Source of the DNA: an uncultured Actinomycetes bacterium
Lineage (GTDB): Bacteria; Actinomycetota; Actinomycetes; Mycobacteriales; Nakamurellaceae
Length of the DNA: 25,985 nucleotides
Assembly (NCBI GenBank): GCA_937926105.1
Contig: CALANS010000030.1
Coordinates: forward strand, 1 to 25,985
Direction: 5' to 3'
Shown here: in pieces, positions 8,501 to 15,866 of the stretch
Numbering within the stretch: position 1 is the stretch's first letter
Layout: every line of letters begins with the position of its first letter
The notes under the pieces: model-generated
Databases searched by the model: none
The model's input: the letters and a program-made list of their open reading frames with translations, nothing else
Told to the model about the DNA's origin: nothing
Translations under genes and position numbers: made by a program

Positions 8501-10598
8501 CGCCGATGTATTCGCCGTTTCCGTCGGCGGGGCCGATGTGGGAGGAGAGCAGCCGGTCGCTGCCCGGCTGCGCGAGGTCGGCCTTGCTGCCGGCGTTCAG
8601 GCGGATGGAATTGACCATGGCGTCGAAGCGCTCATCGTGGGCGCGCAGCGCGTTCAAGACCTGCCAGACGACCTTGAAGCGTTTGTTGTCGGCCATCGCG
8701 GTCGCCGGGTCGATCCCGGCCGGCACCGCCACCGGCAAAATGATGTAGCCGTAGTCCTTGCCGGCGGATTTGCGCATCACCCGCCCGACCGACTGCACCA
8801 CATCCACCACCGAATTGCGCGGGTGCAGGAACAACACCGCGTCCAGCGCCGGCACATCCACGCCCTCGGACAGACAGCGGGCGTTGGACAAGATCCGGCA
8901 CTCCCCATCGGGAACGGGAGCTTTCAGCCAGGTGAGCTGCCGGCCGCGCTCCAGCGCGTTGAACGTGCCATCCACATGCCGGGACGCGATCCGCAAACCC
9001 AGATTTTGGCCTGCTGCCTCGTCGCCGGCGCGGCCGGGATCTACGTCATCGTCGGTGTTGTCGGGGGCGGCATTGAGCATGTCCCGGTAAGCGTCGACGA
9101 CCTGCGGGAAGACGTCGGCGATCTGCTTGGAGGCTTTGATGTCCCGGGCGAACGCGACCGCCCGCCGCATCGGTGTCGCGCCGGGCGGGAATCCCGCCCC
9201 GGTCGGGGAGGTGCCGGCGCGTTTGGCGAGTCCGTTGAAACAGCCGATGATCTTCGACGCGTCATCGAGTTTCAGCTCGGCGTCGTCGTAGGCGAGCTGC
9301 TGCTGCAGCGGGCCGGCGATCACCGACTCGTCCACCGTGAGCACCAGCACTTTGTAGTCGGTCAGCAGCCCGGCCTCGACGGCGGTGCCGAACGGCAGCC
9401 GGAAGAACTCCGGTCCGAACGTGTCCTCGTCATCCATGGACGCAAGCTGCGCCGAGTGCTCCTCGGCCTGGGCTGCGGCCTTCTCGTCATAGATCCGCGG
9501 CGTCGCCGTCATATACAGCCGTTTCGCGGCCTTGATGTAGCCGGCGTCGTGGATGCGCACGAAATGGGAGTCGTCCTCGCCGGCCAGTGTCACCCCGGTG
9601 GTGCGGTGCGCCTCGTCGCAGATCACCAGGTCAAACCCGTCCACCCCGTGCTTGGCCTGGGCGTGCGCGATGGTGGGCAGCGACTGGTAGGTGGAGAACA
9701 CGACGGTGAGGCCGGCTGCGCGGCGGCGGTGGCCCATCTCGGCGGCGAGGCGGGCCGCGTCCGTGGTGACAGGGATCGCCACGTCGTGCGCCTTAAAATC
9801 CTCCGCGGCCCGCGACACCTTGGAATCCGAGCACACCCCGAAGGCACGTAGATCCACGGTGGTCTGCGCGGTCCACTCCCGAAGGGTTTGCGACAGCAGC
9901 GAAATCGACGGAACCAGGAACAACACCCTCGCCGCGCCACCATTGTCGTGCGCGACCTTCTCGGCGATCTTGAGCGCCGTGAACGTTTTGCCGGTGCCGC
10001 ACGCCATGATCAGCTGGCCGCGGTCATACGCCTCGAACCCGACGATCACCTTGTCGATCGCGTCCTGCTGGTAGGGCTTCGGCTGGTGTTTCGCGGCCGG
10101 GGACAGCTCGATGTGCAGCCGGTCGTTGGGCCAGGCGATGTCCCAGTCGATCGGCGAGTCCGCAATGTCGGCCAGGCCGATGCGCTGCACCTCCACCAGC
10201 TGGTTCTCCAGCGCCTCCTCGGCATGGGACGACCAGTGATCCGTCGTGGAGATGATCACCCGGTTCGTGAATGGCTTCTTGCCCGAGGCGGTGAAAAACG
10301 AGTCGATGTCCGCCTTGGCCAGGGTGTGCGTCGGCTCGTAGAACTTGCACTGCACCGCAGTCAACTCGCCCGTGTCCCGCTCTTGCGCGACCAGGTCGAT
10401 GCCGGTGTCCACCTTGCCGTCCCGGCCGGGCCAGTCGATCCACCGCCACACCTTCTCGTACTGCTGCGACAGCACCGGATCAAGTTCGAAATACCGGACC
10501 ATCAGCTGCTCGAACGCGGTGCCCCGCTCCGAATTCGACGGCAACTCTCGCAGCGCCTCGATCACCTGATGAACCGAGCCGGCCACCACAACCTCCAT
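5553..10598 (-). CDS. type ISP (single-polypeptide) restriction-modification enzyme
   Basis: This 1681-residue protein fuses all functions of a restriction system. The N-terminal Mrr-like nuclease has GID68 and Q83-C-K85 (D...QxK). The superfamily 2 helicase/translocase has Walker A GTGKT at 201-205, DEAH near 329, TATPRIY soon after, and an SVGRVMRKS motif VI. A helical coupler follows. The N6-adenine methylase has DPFTGTGTF near 928 (SAM binding) and the catalytic GNPPYS near 1056, and the remaining C-terminal part should hold target recognition. This is the domain order of LlaGI/LlaBIII-type enzymes, which methylate one strand of an asymmetric site and cleave after head-to-head translocation collisions. 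All the motifs I checked are intact, so it is probably active. Length slightly exceeds the usual ~1550-1600. The start at 10598 has only a weak GC-rich ribosome site. The HEPN-like remnant follows directly downstream. Confidence 0.95.
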   Translation of the reverse strand: MEVVVAGSVHQVIEALRELPSNSERGTAFEQLMVRYFELDPVLSQQYEKVWRWIDWPGRDGKVDTGIDLVAQERDTGELTAVQCKFYEPTHTLAKADIDSFFTASGKKPFTNRVIISTTDHWSSHAEEALENQLVEVQRIGLADIADSPIDWDIAWPNDRLHIELSPAAKHQPKPYQQDAIDKVIVGFEAYDRGQLIMACGTGKTFTALKIAEKVAHDNGGAARVLFLVPSISLLSQTLREWTAQTTVDLRAFGVCSDSKVSRAAEDFKAHDVAIPVTTDAARLAAEMGHRRRAAGLTVVFSTYQSLPTIAHAQAKHGVDGFDLVICDEAHRTTGVTLAGEDDSHFVRIHDAGYIKAAKRLYMTATPRIYDEKAAAQAEEHSAQLASMDDEDTFGPEFFRLPFGTAVEAGLLTDYKVLVLTVDESVIAGPLQQQLAYDDAELKLDDASKIIGCFNGLAKRAGTSPTGAGFPPGATPMRRAVAFARDIKASKQIADVFPQVVDAYRDMLNAAPDNTDDDVDPGRAGDEAAGQNLGLRIASRHVDGTFNALERGRQLTWLKAPVPDGECRILSNARCLSEGVDVPALDAVLFLHPRNSVVDVVQSVGRVMRKSAGKDYGYIILPVAVPAGIDPATAMADNKRFKVVWQVLNALRAHDERFDAMVNSIRLNAGSKADLAQPGSDRLLSSHIGPADGNGEYIGDTPPDTADARRSRQIALFSLSEWQEAIFARIVDKVGTRVYWEQWAADVADIAAALITRIDAILDNAARTGDTETTKAFARFHQGLKDNLNDSVTKRDAVGMLAQHLITAPVFDALFAGHQFASHNPVSRTMQHMAAVLGDAGLDAETEKLAGFYASVRARAAQVTTAEGKQQLIADLYEKFFRIGFAKQAEALGIVFTPVQVVDFILRAADQVLREQFGRGLSDEGVHVLDPFTGTGTFITRLLQSGLIKPHDLGRKYASELHANEIMLLAYYIAAVNIETTYHALISNETASENGDDARSVTGYDETAGYSPFQGIVLADTFQITEAGDSFDAVMFPANNERITRQLATPITAIVGNPPYSVGQGSANDLNANVKYPTLDGRIADTYAKRSTATNKNSLYDSYLRALRWATDRISDSGIVAFVTNGGWIDGNTADGVRLSLADEYTSLYVFNLRGNQRTAGELSRREGGKIFGSGSRNTVAVIIGIKNPDHTGPCVIHYRDIGNYLTREQKLVILEESALDGNDWTTITPNSHGDWTAQRDETYLSWPVIGDKTVPAGAATVFRTYSAGLQTNRDAWVYNYSRRRLEANVQRMVRNYNGELESYKEFLHRRGISATTESGSSYLDETPRAVAADYIKWSSSLTQHFGRGTTLTYDTDGVREGAYRPFTRQSVYFGPHLSHRRGELDTMFPTPHHSNVGIAVCTHDQIPFGVLFVDQIPSLDIIGRAGQFFPRWTYEKVEPEAGTLDFAAATGDVDEWGYRRIDNITDGIVTRYRERLDDPTVTKDDVFYYLYGLLHDPAYRERYAADLKKMLPHIPDPETLESFKRYAAAGRALADLHVGYESVEPYPLEVKLKPGADPSDRETWRVDKMRWGKVTDPATGKKVDDLSTIVYNGRVTITGIPEAAHRYMLGSRSALGWILDRYQVRTDKASGIVNDPNDWCDEHDDPTYIVDLIKRVTTVSVETVRIVDGLTTAAGTRKES

Positions 10599-11119
10599 CC
10601 GCCGCGCCCCGCCGGCCGTGCCTGCCGGGTTTCGCGCGTGGATCGGACATTACCCGGCAGACGCCGCGCCGTGGGCCGGACGCCCGTGCGAGCCACGGCA
10701 TTGGCGGGAGCGATCGTTCGACGGCGGCGTTGGGGCAATCGCCCGCACCTATGCGTGGGCCCCTCCGCGTTTCCCGGGACCGGCTCCTGAGTGAGAGTCG
10801 CGCAATCCCGGTTTTCGGCTCGATGCGGCCTTCAGTACCTGGTCGCCATTGAACCGAGCCCGCCTGCCGTTTACGACGTGACCTGGCCGCTTCCGAGATG
10901 CTCCAAGGAGCAGTGATAGTCGGAGGGGGCGCCGCCCAACGACGCGATTCGGGCTCGTCGGGAGCAGAGGTCAGCTGTCACGAGATCCTGATCTATCGAA
11001 CGCAATCGGCCGTTGTCGGAGGCGATTTATTCGAAAGCGCCTTTTTCCACGTTATTGCCCGTATCACCCGTTTTTTTGTAGGCTAAACGTATTGACCCGC
11101 CGGAGGGAGAAGCGCAGAC
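10599..11119. other. intergenic region between divergent genes
   Basis: The 521 bases between the restriction gene (-) and the cell-wall-binding protein gene (+) hold no convincing coding frame. The right half is less GC-rich, with T runs at 11041-11046 and 11071-11077, consistent with promoter DNA. Promoters for both genes must lie here. Confidence 0.5.
11056..11084 (+). promoter_or_regulatory. possible sigma-70 type promoter of the CWB2 gene
   Basis: TTGCCC at 11056-11061 and TAGGCT at 11079-11084 are separated by 17 bases. This would place the transcription start near 11091, just ahead of the ribosome binding site GGAGGG at 11102-11107. Both hexamers match the consensus only partly. Confidence 0.35.
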
Positions 11120-12811
11120 ATGGGCAGCAGCCGAGCGATGGCGCGCAAAGCGGCGCATCGAATTTCGCTGACGGTCGCCATCGTCGGGGCGCTGACGGTC
11201 TGGGCTGTTCCGGACGCAGCCGCCGACGGCACAGCCGAAACAGCCCGGGTGGCTGGCGGAAGCCGGTATTTGACCGCGGCTGCGATAGCCGGCGAGTTCG
11301 GCCCGTCTGGCGCCGTTGTGATCGCCAACGGCGAAACCGGGAAAGGCGGGTTCGACGCGCTCGCAGCGAACTATCTCGCCGGGCAGGTCGGCGCCCCAAT
11401 CCTCCTTACAGCGGCAGCGGCGCTGCCGGATACGACTGCGCAAGCCGTCCGGGCCACCCTTGCCGGTTCGTCAAATCCGGCCATCTACGTTATGGGCGGA
11501 CCTGACTCAGTGTCGAACACGGTCAGCGCACAACTGAACGAAATCGCCGCCGCGGCCGCCGGCCGGGCCGGCACCTACGTCACCCGAATCTTCGGTCCGG
11601 ACAGGTATGCCACCTCGGTCGCGGCCGCAACCGTCGCCGGCTCCACGGTTGGCACCCTGCCACTCACCGCTGCTGCCGCGCCGGCGAAAACGGCGTTCCT
11701 CGCGTCCGGCGAAGTCGGCGCGGACGCGCTCGCGGCCGGACCGTGGAGCAACAAACTTGCCCTGCCCGTACTGCTCACTCCGTCCGGCGGCCTACCCGGT
11801 GCGGTAAAGGCCGCAATTGCACGGCTCGGCATTCAGCAGCTCATCGTGCTCGGCGGAAAAGACCGCATTCCCGACACGCTAGTCGCCGAGGCAAAAACGG
11901 CCGGCGTCACCGGCGTCAAACGCATCGCCGGCGCTGACCGATTCGCCACCTCCGTCGCGCTGTCACGATTCGCACTTGCAGCATCCGGACAGGGTGGCAA
12001 TGTGCAGTCCGTGTATCTCGCGAACGGCGCGGGCGGGTTCCCGGACGCCCTGGCGGTGGGGCCGCTCGCCGCCCGACGCGCCGCCCCGTTGCTGACCGTT
12101 CCGGCGGGGCCCACGCTTCCCACCGCGGTGGCAAAGTTCGTCGCAGATGCCGCAATCGGCATGTGTCCCGACGGCGGCGAGGCGACAACGATCATTGCCC
12201 TCGGCGGAACCGATCGTGTTTCAACCGCGCAGACCGCTACCGCCGCATCGCTGTGCCGCACCCATGGCGCCGCTTCCGCCCCGCCCGCGGCCCCGCCAAC
12301 TACTCCGGTATCGAGCACCTTCACCGGCGCCGGAAACCAGACGGTTTCGGTCGGAACCTGGTCCGGCGCCTACATTCTCGGCTTCCAGTGCCCGTCGTGC
12401 GCGGGGGTGGACGTTCGCGACAACAACGGACGAATCCTGGTGCTGACATTCGGCCGCCCATACATGGGATCGAAATATCAGAACGCGCCGGTCGCGGGCT
12501 TCGGTCCTGTCACGACAATGAACGTCCAAACCGACGGGAACTGGACCCTGACGGTTCAAGATGTGAGCCTCGCGTCGGCCGCAACGAGCGGGTTCGGTGA
12601 TGCGGCGCTGCGTTTTGACGACCCGGCCACGCATGTCGCCCTGTGGCACACCGGCAATTCCAACTTCGCTGTCATCGGCGCCAGTCTCTCCGGTGGCGGC
12701 ATGTTCGTCCTGGTCAACGCGATCGGTCCGTACAGTGGCGTGGTCTCGTTCCCCGGGCATGCCAACATTCAGATCTACGCCGACGGCTACTGGGGATTTC
12801 AGCCCTACTGA
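11120..12811 (+). CDS. secreted protein with three cell-wall-binding type 2 repeats
   Basis: The protein has 563 residues. A signal peptide is clear: basic residues to about 13, a hydrophobic core to about 30, and an AAA cleavage region near 35. Three CWB2 (PF04122-type) units follow, at about 45-140, 150-260 and 268-380. Each has an R-x-(A/G)G-x-(D/S)R(Y/F)-x-T(S/A) opening, a DALA(A/V)GP or equivalent Gly/Ala segment, a P(L/I)LLT strand and a (V/L)GG-x-D(S/R)(V/I) end. CWB2 triplets bind anionic cell-wall polymers non-covalently. After a Pro/Ala linker (about 385-400) comes a beta-rich domain of about 160 residues with a CPSC pair (FQCPSCAG), aromatic residues and no recognised catalytic motif, probably the displayed functional part. 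GGAGGG upstream supports the start. It shares no function with its neighbours. Confidence 0.9.
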   Translation: MGSSRAMARKAAHRISLTVAIVGALTVWAVPDAAADGTAETARVAGGSRYLTAAAIAGEFGPSGAVVIANGETGKGGFDALAANYLAGQVGAPILLTAAAALPDTTAQAVRATLAGSSNPAIYVMGGPDSVSNTVSAQLNEIAAAAAGRAGTYVTRIFGPDRYATSVAAATVAGSTVGTLPLTAAAAPAKTAFLASGEVGADALAAGPWSNKLALPVLLTPSGGLPGAVKAAIARLGIQQLIVLGGKDRIPDTLVAEAKTAGVTGVKRIAGADRFATSVALSRFALAASGQGGNVQSVYLANGAGGFPDALAVGPLAARRAAPLLTVPAGPTLPTAVAKFVADAAIGMCPDGGEATTIIALGGTDRVSTAQTATAASLCRTHGAASAPPAAPPTTPVSSTFTGAGNQTVSVGTWSGAYILGFQCPSCAGVDVRDNNGRILVLTFGRPYMGSKYQNAPVAGFGPVTTMNVQTDGNWTLTVQDVSLASAATSGFGDAALRFDDPATHVALWHTGNSNFAVIGASLSGGGMFVLVNAIGPYSGVVSFPGHANIQIYADGYWGFQPY

Positions 12812-13036
12812 TCCCGCACCGTGGAGCATGCCGCCCATGCCGGTGTGGCGCGACGCCGGGCGACCCCCGCCACGGCCGCGCCGATCGCCGATCGGAAGAC
12901 CGCGAACGGGCGCACCTGGTCCGGCTTCTGCGCCGCTGGCCGCGGTTCTCTCAGCTCCGCCCCGATAAGGCTGGCGCACAACGAAGCGGCGCCCAGTCGA
13001 CGTCGAATGCGCTCGGTGGCGGTGAAACGGTCGATG

Positions 13037-13564
13037 TCACCAGGCGATTCCGAGTGCCGCCTCAGCGGTGCGGGTCAGCAGGTCGGGATTGTCGATCACG
13101 TCGACCGGGCGCTGATCTGCCAGGTATGTGGTGGGGGACATCGCCCATTCGATGACGGCCACATCGTCCCAGCCGAATTTTGCGGCAATGGATTCCAGCT
13201 CGGAGATGACCGGGCGGATTCCGTGCGGGTCGAACTGGAAGCCGGGAAAGAGAAGGTTGCGTCCGCGGCGTACCGCGAGCAGTTTGCCGTGGGCGTGCGC
13301 GCGGGTGGCGGCGTTTCTCGGGGCCAGGGCCCGCGATCCCATCCGCATGCCCGCCTGGGTGGAGGTCAGCAGTCCGAACTCGGTTTCGACCTCGGCGATG
13401 CACTCCTCCGCATTCGCTGCAGCGAGCACGACTACGAGCGGAAGACTCACATCGAGAGCGCGAATGGCGCCACCGAGCGCCGCGAGGTTGCGCCGCATCA
13501 GGTTCAGGTCCTCGGCCAGCACCAGAGCCCTGGCCTCAAGATCGGCTTCGGTTTTCGCTGCCAT
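13037..13564 (-). CDS. MbcA/ParS/Xre-type antitoxin-like protein, solitary
   Basis: The protein has 175 residues. The N-terminal 90 are helical and may include a degenerate DNA-binding region. The C-terminal half has the usual pattern of the MbcA/ParS toxin-binding domain (DUF2384-like): a LLFPGFQFD strand, GIRPVISELESIAAKFG, a W followed by SPTTYLADQRPVDVID, then a final Ala-rich helix. In known systems this domain neutralises a RES-domain toxin (NAD+ phosphorylase or hydrolase) encoded next to it. No RES gene is visible on either side here, so the protein is an orphan, a stand-alone regulator, or the remains of a pair. GGGGTGAG precedes the ATG at 13564. A palindrome in the upstream region (13602-13618) could serve as its operator. 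Confidence 0.7.
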   Translation of the reverse strand: MAAKTEADLEARALVLAEDLNLMRRNLAALGGAIRALDVSLPLVVVLAAANAEECIAEVETEFGLLTSTQAGMRMGSRALAPRNAATRAHAHGKLLAVRRGRNLLFPGFQFDPHGIRPVISELESIAAKFGWDDVAVIEWAMSPTTYLADQRPVDVIDNPDLLTRTAEAALGIAW

Positions 13565-13601
13565 GGTCTCACCCCAAAATCCCGGTCACTTCCGTGATAG
13601 T

Positions 13602-13618
13602 GCACGCTACGCGCGTGC
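13602..13618. promoter_or_regulatory. small inverted repeat upstream of the MbcA-like gene
   Basis: GCACGC and GCGTGC form 6-bp arms around TACGC, about 40 bases before the start codon at 13564. Antitoxins of this class often repress their own promoter through such sites. The repeat is short and could be chance in GC-rich DNA. Confidence 0.3.
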
Positions 13619-13716
13619 GAACACCGAGGTCGCGCCGACGTAGGGACTGCTGCCCGCAAGTGACAGGCTTTTCTTCGGCAGCGCCGCGTCCGGGGCCATG
13701 CCCCCGCTGACATCGC

Positions 13717-13911
13717 CTAATCAGCCTGCGCCAGAAGCAAGTGAGCCTTCGTCGCCTCGAATAACGCGGTGGACTCGACGAGCTCGCCGGGCGTCTCGTC
13801 GCGGAAATGCTCGACGTGTTGGTGCGATTTAGACCGGACTGCCGCGGTCCGAGGTCGCGCGCTCAGGCACGACGGTCCACCGTCGTGCCAGTCAACTTTC
13901 ACTTCAGTCAC
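13717..13911 (-). CDS. possible small hypothetical protein
   Basis: From the GTG at 13911 this frame encodes 64 residues: MTEVKVDWHDGGPSCLSARP..., then HVEHFRDETPGELVESTALFEATKAHLLLAQAD. The C-terminal half has balanced composition and helix periodicity, unlike the arginine-rich shadow frames around it. The ribosome site (GGTGAA about nine bases ahead) is weak. I do not recognise it. A perfect 11-bp-arm inverted repeat lies within it. It could equally be the remains of a longer gene. Confidence 0.32.
   Translation of the reverse strand: MTEVKVDWHDGGPSCLSARPRTAAVRSKSHQHVEHFRDETPGELVESTALFEATKAHLLLAQAD
13866..13889. repeat. perfect 11-bp-arm palindrome
   Basis: GGCACGACGGT (13866-13876) and ACCGTCGTGCC (13879-13889) are exact reverse complements separated by CC. 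It lies in the weak small frame at 13717-13911. A binding site for a dimeric protein or a hairpin is possible. Confidence 0.6.
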
Positions 13912-13985
13912 TCACGCGATTCACCGCAAATGCGAAAGCGCGACACCCGCCGTCACAATAGTTTCCGAGTAGAAAGTTATCTGGA

Positions 13986-14666
13986 ATGGTAGAGACGGTC
14001 ACTGGGACAGCCGCTCGGCTCGGTGTGTCGGTGCGGCGGGTGCTTCGCGGCGGCGAAATCGACGGTGGGCAGCTGCACAATGGGATGTGGCTGGTCCACT
14101 GCGATTCGGTGGCCCGCTACGAGGTGGCGGCGTGGCCGGGGCCGGCTGCTGGGTGCCGCGTCAGCGTGGGGGCTGCTGTGGGAGCTCTCGGGCTTCTCGG
14201 CTGATTGGCTCACGCCGAGCCCCCTGGCATTGGTGCGGCGCAGGATCCGGGAGTCGTCCGCGGAGCAGATCGCGAGATCCGTCGCCAATCGCGCAGTCTC
14301 TCGCCGGTACACCTCTGCGAACGCCGCCGCGGCGCAGGCAGGGCTGATCGCGACGGGCCGAGTCGCGCGTTGCACACTGAACACCGGGCTCATCGACGAT
14401 GCCAGCCGGGTCGCCGGCTACGTTCACGACGGATCGCGGACGCCTACGCCGCGTCGCACTTCATGGTCGCGGATCCCGCTGGCCACGATGCGCTGTACGA
14501 GTACACGCTGCCGATCGACTACTAGGCGGAGGTTATGCCTGCGGCCGTTGTCATGGCAGACCTGCCGGTAAGCACCGACACTCGAGAACACAGCGCGGGC
14601 CTGTCTGCCCTGGAGGAGTTGCGGCAGACGTGGCTGGCTGCACACCGACCGGCGCGCTACGCATGA
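13986..14666 (+). pseudogene. HTH (probable antitoxin) gene broken by two frameshifts and a stop
   Basis: Three frames assemble into one protein. From ATG 13986 the first frame reads VTGTAARLGVSVRRVLRGGEI, GMWLVHCDSVARYE, an excisionase/MerR-like HTH. Around 14120-14135 the reading moves to a second frame with LGAASAWGLLWELSG, SADWLTPSPLALVRRRIR and EQIARSVANRAVSRRY. Around 14425-14435 it moves to a third frame with IADAYAASHFMVADPAG and YEYTLPIDY. An in-frame TAG (14523-14525) is followed without shift by AEVMPAAVVMADLP and LSALEELRQTWLAAH to TGA 14666. The HTH plus SAWxLL arrangement is common in actinobacterial DNA-binding proteins that act as antitoxins for nucleotidyltransferase (AbiEii-like) toxins. 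No toxin gene follows. The gene is clearly decayed; the antitoxin label is inference. Confidence 0.72.
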
Positions 14667-14747
14667 TGGCGGCTTGCGTCCGGCGCGGCAGGCGGCCGCG
14701 GATCTCAGCGCTCCGCGTACAGACGAGATGGGCCAGAGGTGATTGTG

Positions 14748-14996
14748 TCAGTCCGGAGGCATCAAGGCTGGCGCAGCGACTAGCGACCCATGATGTCGCG
14801 CCTCCGGAGCCGTAACCTGGCGAAAGTAGACGACATCGTCGTCTACTTCGTCTATCAGAACCCAAGACCAGAACCCGGACCTACCGGCCACCGCAGGTTC
14901 GCCGGCCTTGAACACGCGCCCGCCTGGGATCGGGGCAAGGTTGCGTCCGAGATCGTCCTCGTTGTTCAGGTCGGCAGGTATGTCGATGACGATCAT
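14748..14996 (-). CDS. small hypothetical protein (82 aa)
   Basis: The ATG at 14996 is preceded by an excellent ribosome binding site (GGAGAGGAGG, about five bases away). The protein starts MIVIDIPADLNNEDDLGRNL, then APIPGGRVFKAGEPAVAG, GFWSWVLIDEVDDDVVYFRQV and a short tail. It is acidic and composed of beta strands (IVIDIP, SWVLIDEV, VVYFRQV), with no membrane segment. I do not recognise a family. It sits convergent to the HTH pseudogene. The segment encoding EVDDDVVYF contains a perfect inverted repeat (14824-14848). Confidence 0.66.
   Translation of the reverse strand: MIVIDIPADLNNEDDLGRNLAPIPGGRVFKAGEPAVAGRSGFWSWVLIDEVDDDVVYFRQVTAPEARHHGSLVAAPALMPPD
14824..14848. repeat. perfect 11-bp-arm inverted repeat inside the 82-aa gene
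   Basis: AAGTAGACGAC (14824-14834) and GTCGTCTACTT (14838-14848) are exact reverse complements around ATC. It encodes EVDDDVVYF on the minus strand. The peptide itself permits the symmetry, so it may be coincidental. Confidence 0.5.
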
Positions 14997-15617
14997 CAGA
15001 CCTCCTCTCCCGGATCGGTCCTTTGTTCCCTTCAGTGTGCTCCACTGTGACCAACACCGGCGGAAGCGAGACAACGAAAGGCTGAAGATCGCCGGCCAAG
15101 CTGCCGAGACGAACAGCAGCCATCGCGACTCCTGCCCGGGAAGCAGCTCATTCGCGCTGACGGCCCATGCGACCTCGGCTTCATCAATGCGAGCAATCCC
15201 AGCAGCTCCGCAAATTGAGTCGGCGTTAAGACTCCCGGAGGGCCGTCAATGCGGTGACAGAAGTTCGCAATGGCACGTTTGCACGAGCACGGTCACCTAG
15301 GAGAAGGCATGCAAGCCGTCACGCGCGGCATCGCTTCGCACGTGACATTGATGCCACCGCGATCCAGGCCCTGGCGTAAGCGGCGGAGACGATCTGATCA
15401 TCCCGAGGAAACACCGATGTGAGAACAGAATCACGACACAGACAGGTGCGCGGCCTGCCGGCCTTCTGTCCGACTGGACGCGCGAAGCCGGAAGGCATTC
15501 TGGTCCTAAGAATCGGGCTAGCTCAATCGTCTCTTGGGTCTCAGAGTTGGACTAGTCTTGGCGGGCGCGGAAGCCCCATTATGATGCTCGCCAGACTCGA
15601 TCATCCCCCTGTATGTC

Positions 15618-15667
15618 CGTCAATTTTGCCTTCCGATAACCGCCTTTATCGGAGGTCGAGATTGACG
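15618..15667 (+). repeat. 22-bp-arm inverted repeat with G-U compatible mismatches
   Basis: Arms at 15618-15639 and 15646-15667 are complementary at 18 of 22 positions around a 6-base centre (CCGCCT). Both outer ends (CGTCAAT/ATTGACG) and inner ends (CCGATAA/TTATCGG) match perfectly. Three of the four mismatches place T in the left arm opposite G in the right, so a plus-strand RNA would pair at 21 of 22 positions. No T tract follows, so it is not a classic terminator. Confidence 0.6.
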
Positions 15668-15810
15668 TAGCCTTCTCCGACCTGCGAAAACCAACGGCCC
15701 TGGGTCAGTTTCGGCAACCTTGCCGGCATCGAGCGCGCCGGAGATCGACGCAAGGTCTCGCCCCTTGCAAGGGAGCGGTCTCTGACCACTTCGCTTGAGC
15801 ACCAAAACGA

Positions 15811-15844
15811 ACTGCGGCCCCGGCACAATGCCGGGGACCGCAGT
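15811..15844. terminator. bidirectional terminator-like hairpin
   Basis: ACTGCGGCCCCGGCA (15811-15825) and TGCCGGGGACCGCAGT (15829-15844) pair with a single bulge around CAA. In the minus direction TCGTTTTGGT follows the stem, and in the plus direction GTTTGTTTGA follows it. It lies 23 bases downstream of the stop of the 67-aa minus-strand gene and most likely ends its transcript. Confidence 0.7.
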
Positions 15845-15866
15845 GTTTGTTTGAAGCTGGAAACAG

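Larger units (their letters stand above)
14997..15866. other. 870-base gene-poor stretch
   Basis: I find no gene with a credible start and composition between the 82-aa and the 67-aa genes, both on the minus strand. The region is less GC-rich around 15400-15660. It holds a long inverted repeat (15618-15667) and a terminator-like hairpin (15811-15844). A short frame on the minus strand ending near 15646 (KLTQGRWFSQVGEGYVNLDL) looks protein-like and may be the tail of a lost gene. Confidence 0.5.

Noticed and set aside
5535..10790. Long forward open frames (for example 5535-6584, 8538-9851, 9888-10790) opposite the restriction gene
   Set aside because: They lie antisense to a protein with intact motifs, are rich in Arg, Gly and Val as expected of third-position GC bias, and show no domain of their own.
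14881..15123. Minus-strand frame from ATG 15123 (MAAVRLGSLAGDLQPFVV...)
   Set aside because: It runs through the strong ribosome site and out of frame across the 82-aa gene, where it becomes Arg-rich. The first 35 residues look plausible, but there is no supporting stop or start signal.
15500..15560. Sequence resembling a tRNA D-arm (TAGCTCAAT)
   Set aside because: No acceptor, anticodon or T-stem can be formed around it.
15646..15828. Short minus-strand frame ending QGRWFSQVGEGYVNLDL
   Set aside because: The end looks protein-like, but the upstream part is Arg/Ser-rich and it overlaps the terminator hairpin. At best it is a gene fragment.
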